This document shows, in pieces, positions 44,869-45,684 of a stretch of DNA of 45,684 nucleotides. A model generated the notes under the pieces. It ran no database searches, was not told the DNA's origin, and was given only the letters and a program-made list of their open reading frames with translations. The stretch is from UBA7445 sp042096455 (GTDB lineage: Bacteria; Verrucomicrobiota; Verrucomicrobiia; Opitutales; Coraliomargaritaceae): positions 1-45,684 of the forward strand of contig JBELLU010000008.1 in assembly GCA_042096455.1 (NCBI GenBank), given 5' to 3'. A program made the position numbers and the translations under genes. Positions within the stretch are counted from its first letter, which is position 1. Each line of letters opens with the position of its first letter.

Positions 44869-45684
44869 CTACACCGTGTAGCGCTCCCCCGGGGTGGGGT
44901 CGAGGATCTCGCTCCCGGGCATGCGCTCGCGGAGTTCTTCGTTGAACCAGCGGCGGGCTTCGGCGTCGCCGTGGGTGAGGACCACCGCCCGGGCTTCGGA
45001 TTGGACGGCGTAGTCGGCGAGTTCTTCGCGGTTGGCGTGTCCGCTGAGGTCGAATTGCTCGACCGAGGCGCGGATCGGGGCGCGGTATTCGAGGGTGTCG
45101 AAATAGAAATGGGAGGCTTCGGGGTCGGCGAGGAGTTGTCCGCCGGGGGTGTCGGGATCATTGTAGCCGACGAAGCAGACCCCGTTTTTGGGGTGTGGCA
45201 GGAGCGCCGCCGCGGTTTTATAGGAGGGGGTGTGTTCGACCATCATGCCACTGCTGAGGAGGTAGATTCCTTTTTTTGGGAGGTCGCGTCCGGGGCGGAG
45301 GTTGAATTCAAGGGGTTTGACGCGCATCCGTTCGAGCATTTGCAGGTCGAAGTCAATGAGGCGGGTCTTTTTACGGATTTTATCGAAGTAATTGCAGAGG
45401 TCCATCCCGAGTCCGGCGGCGAAGATGGGGCACCGGGGGAGGCGCCCAAAGTTGCGGGCTTCGTAGATGATCTTGAAGAGTTCCTGCATGCGACCGAGGG
45501 CGAAGACCGGGATGAGGCAACTGCCCCCGCGTTCAAGAATCGCGCTGATGGAATCGATAAGGCGGTCGACTTCAGTGGCGCGGGTGGTTTCGGGGCAACG
45601 GGCTTTGGCGCCACGGGTGGTTTCGAGTATGAGGGTGTCGATTTTTCCGGTGGGGAGGTGGGCGCCGGGGAGGGTGCGTTGCGC
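44869..45684 (-). CDS. Beta-CASP metallo-beta-lactamase RNase, N-terminal part beyond the window
   Basis: The minus strand is open from the right edge to a TAG at 44869-44871, giving 271 residues of the C-terminal part. Beta-CASP features are ILERGGSCLIPVFALGRMQEL, the Asp/Glu-rich SSGMM segment and SGHANREELADY (motif C His), then VVLTHGDAEA near the end. Such enzymes (RNase J/CPSF73-like) cut or trim RNA; a DNA-acting relative is possible. The zinc HxHxDH motif lies off the window. The internal ATG at 45489 is not the start. Exact subfamily unknown. Confidence 0.85.
   Translation of the reverse strand, partial: AQRTLPGAHLPTGKIDTLILETTRGAKARCPETTRATEVDRLIDSISAILERGGSCLIPVFALGRMQELFKIIYEARNFGRLPRCPIFAAGLGMDLCNYFDKIRKKTRLIDFDLQMLERMRVKPLEFNLRPGRDLPKKGIYLLSSGMMVEHTPSYKTAAALLPHPKNGVCFVGYNDPDTPGGQLLADPEASHFYFDTLEYRAPIRASVEQFDLSGHANREELADYAVQSEARAVVLTHGDAEARRWFNEELRERMPGSEILDPTPGERYTV

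Overview
The window looks like a housekeeping stretch of a Gram-negative, outer-membrane bacterium, most likely a verrucomicrobium of the Opitutae type. Support: an outer-membrane assembly set (bamA, skp, lpxD), a lipoprotein diacylglyceryl transferase, carboxynorspermidine decarboxylase, a PPDK and a clustered Suf system, and a partial secreted protein ending in a 'SSxDLxxWT ... RFFRVR' motif that I associate with verrucomicrobial exported proteins. This placement is from family knowledge only; no rRNA or tRNA gene was seen. Most start codons lack a clear Shine-Dalgarno sequence.

Layout, left to right. 1-5744: end of a secreted protein gene, glmS, glgC, a tandem universal stress protein and lgt. 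5842-7900: a LysM coiled-coil envelope protein overlapping parB, then an EVE-domain protein. 7897-9102: nspC on the minus strand. 9279-20076: a long plus-strand run of translation, replication and envelope genes: rplY-pth-rpsF-ssb-rplI-dnaB-bamA-skp, a strong terminator, then lpxD-prs-degP-like. 20086-23031: minus-strand operon ribH-nusB-ftsY-aroB. 23133-25547: tgt facing a DUF502-recO pair. 25658-28053: an overlapping histidine kinase and response regulator pair, closed by a bidirectional terminator. 28109-30847: ppdK. 30973-35531: fur-sufC-sufB-sufD-sufT, preceded by a 7-1-7 Fur/PerR-like operator and closed by a terminator. 35703-40980: rsmE, a PAS-SpoIIE phosphatase, dtd-mpg, and cca and nadK of a minus-strand tlyA-nadK-cca run. 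41042-42734: tlyA, a lipoprotein and two small divergent ribbon-helix-helix (RHH) proteins with palindromic control DNA. 42904-45684: typA and the C-terminal part of a beta-CASP metallo-beta-lactamase RNase.

No phage, transposon, CRISPR array or toxin operon is visible. I did not find a clearly new multi-gene system. The best leads are: a Tgt lacking two of its usual three zinc cysteines; an RHH gene whose start codon lies inside a perfect 15-bp palindrome, beside an 11-bp motif that recurs upstream of the secreted protein gene at the other end of the window; three contiguous palindromes in the tlyA leader; a LysM gene in the place where parA is expected next to parB; closely related PAS sensors in a kinase and a phosphatase; and intrinsic terminators lying just before the start codons of lpxD and typA. 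No gap between genes exceeds 300 bp.
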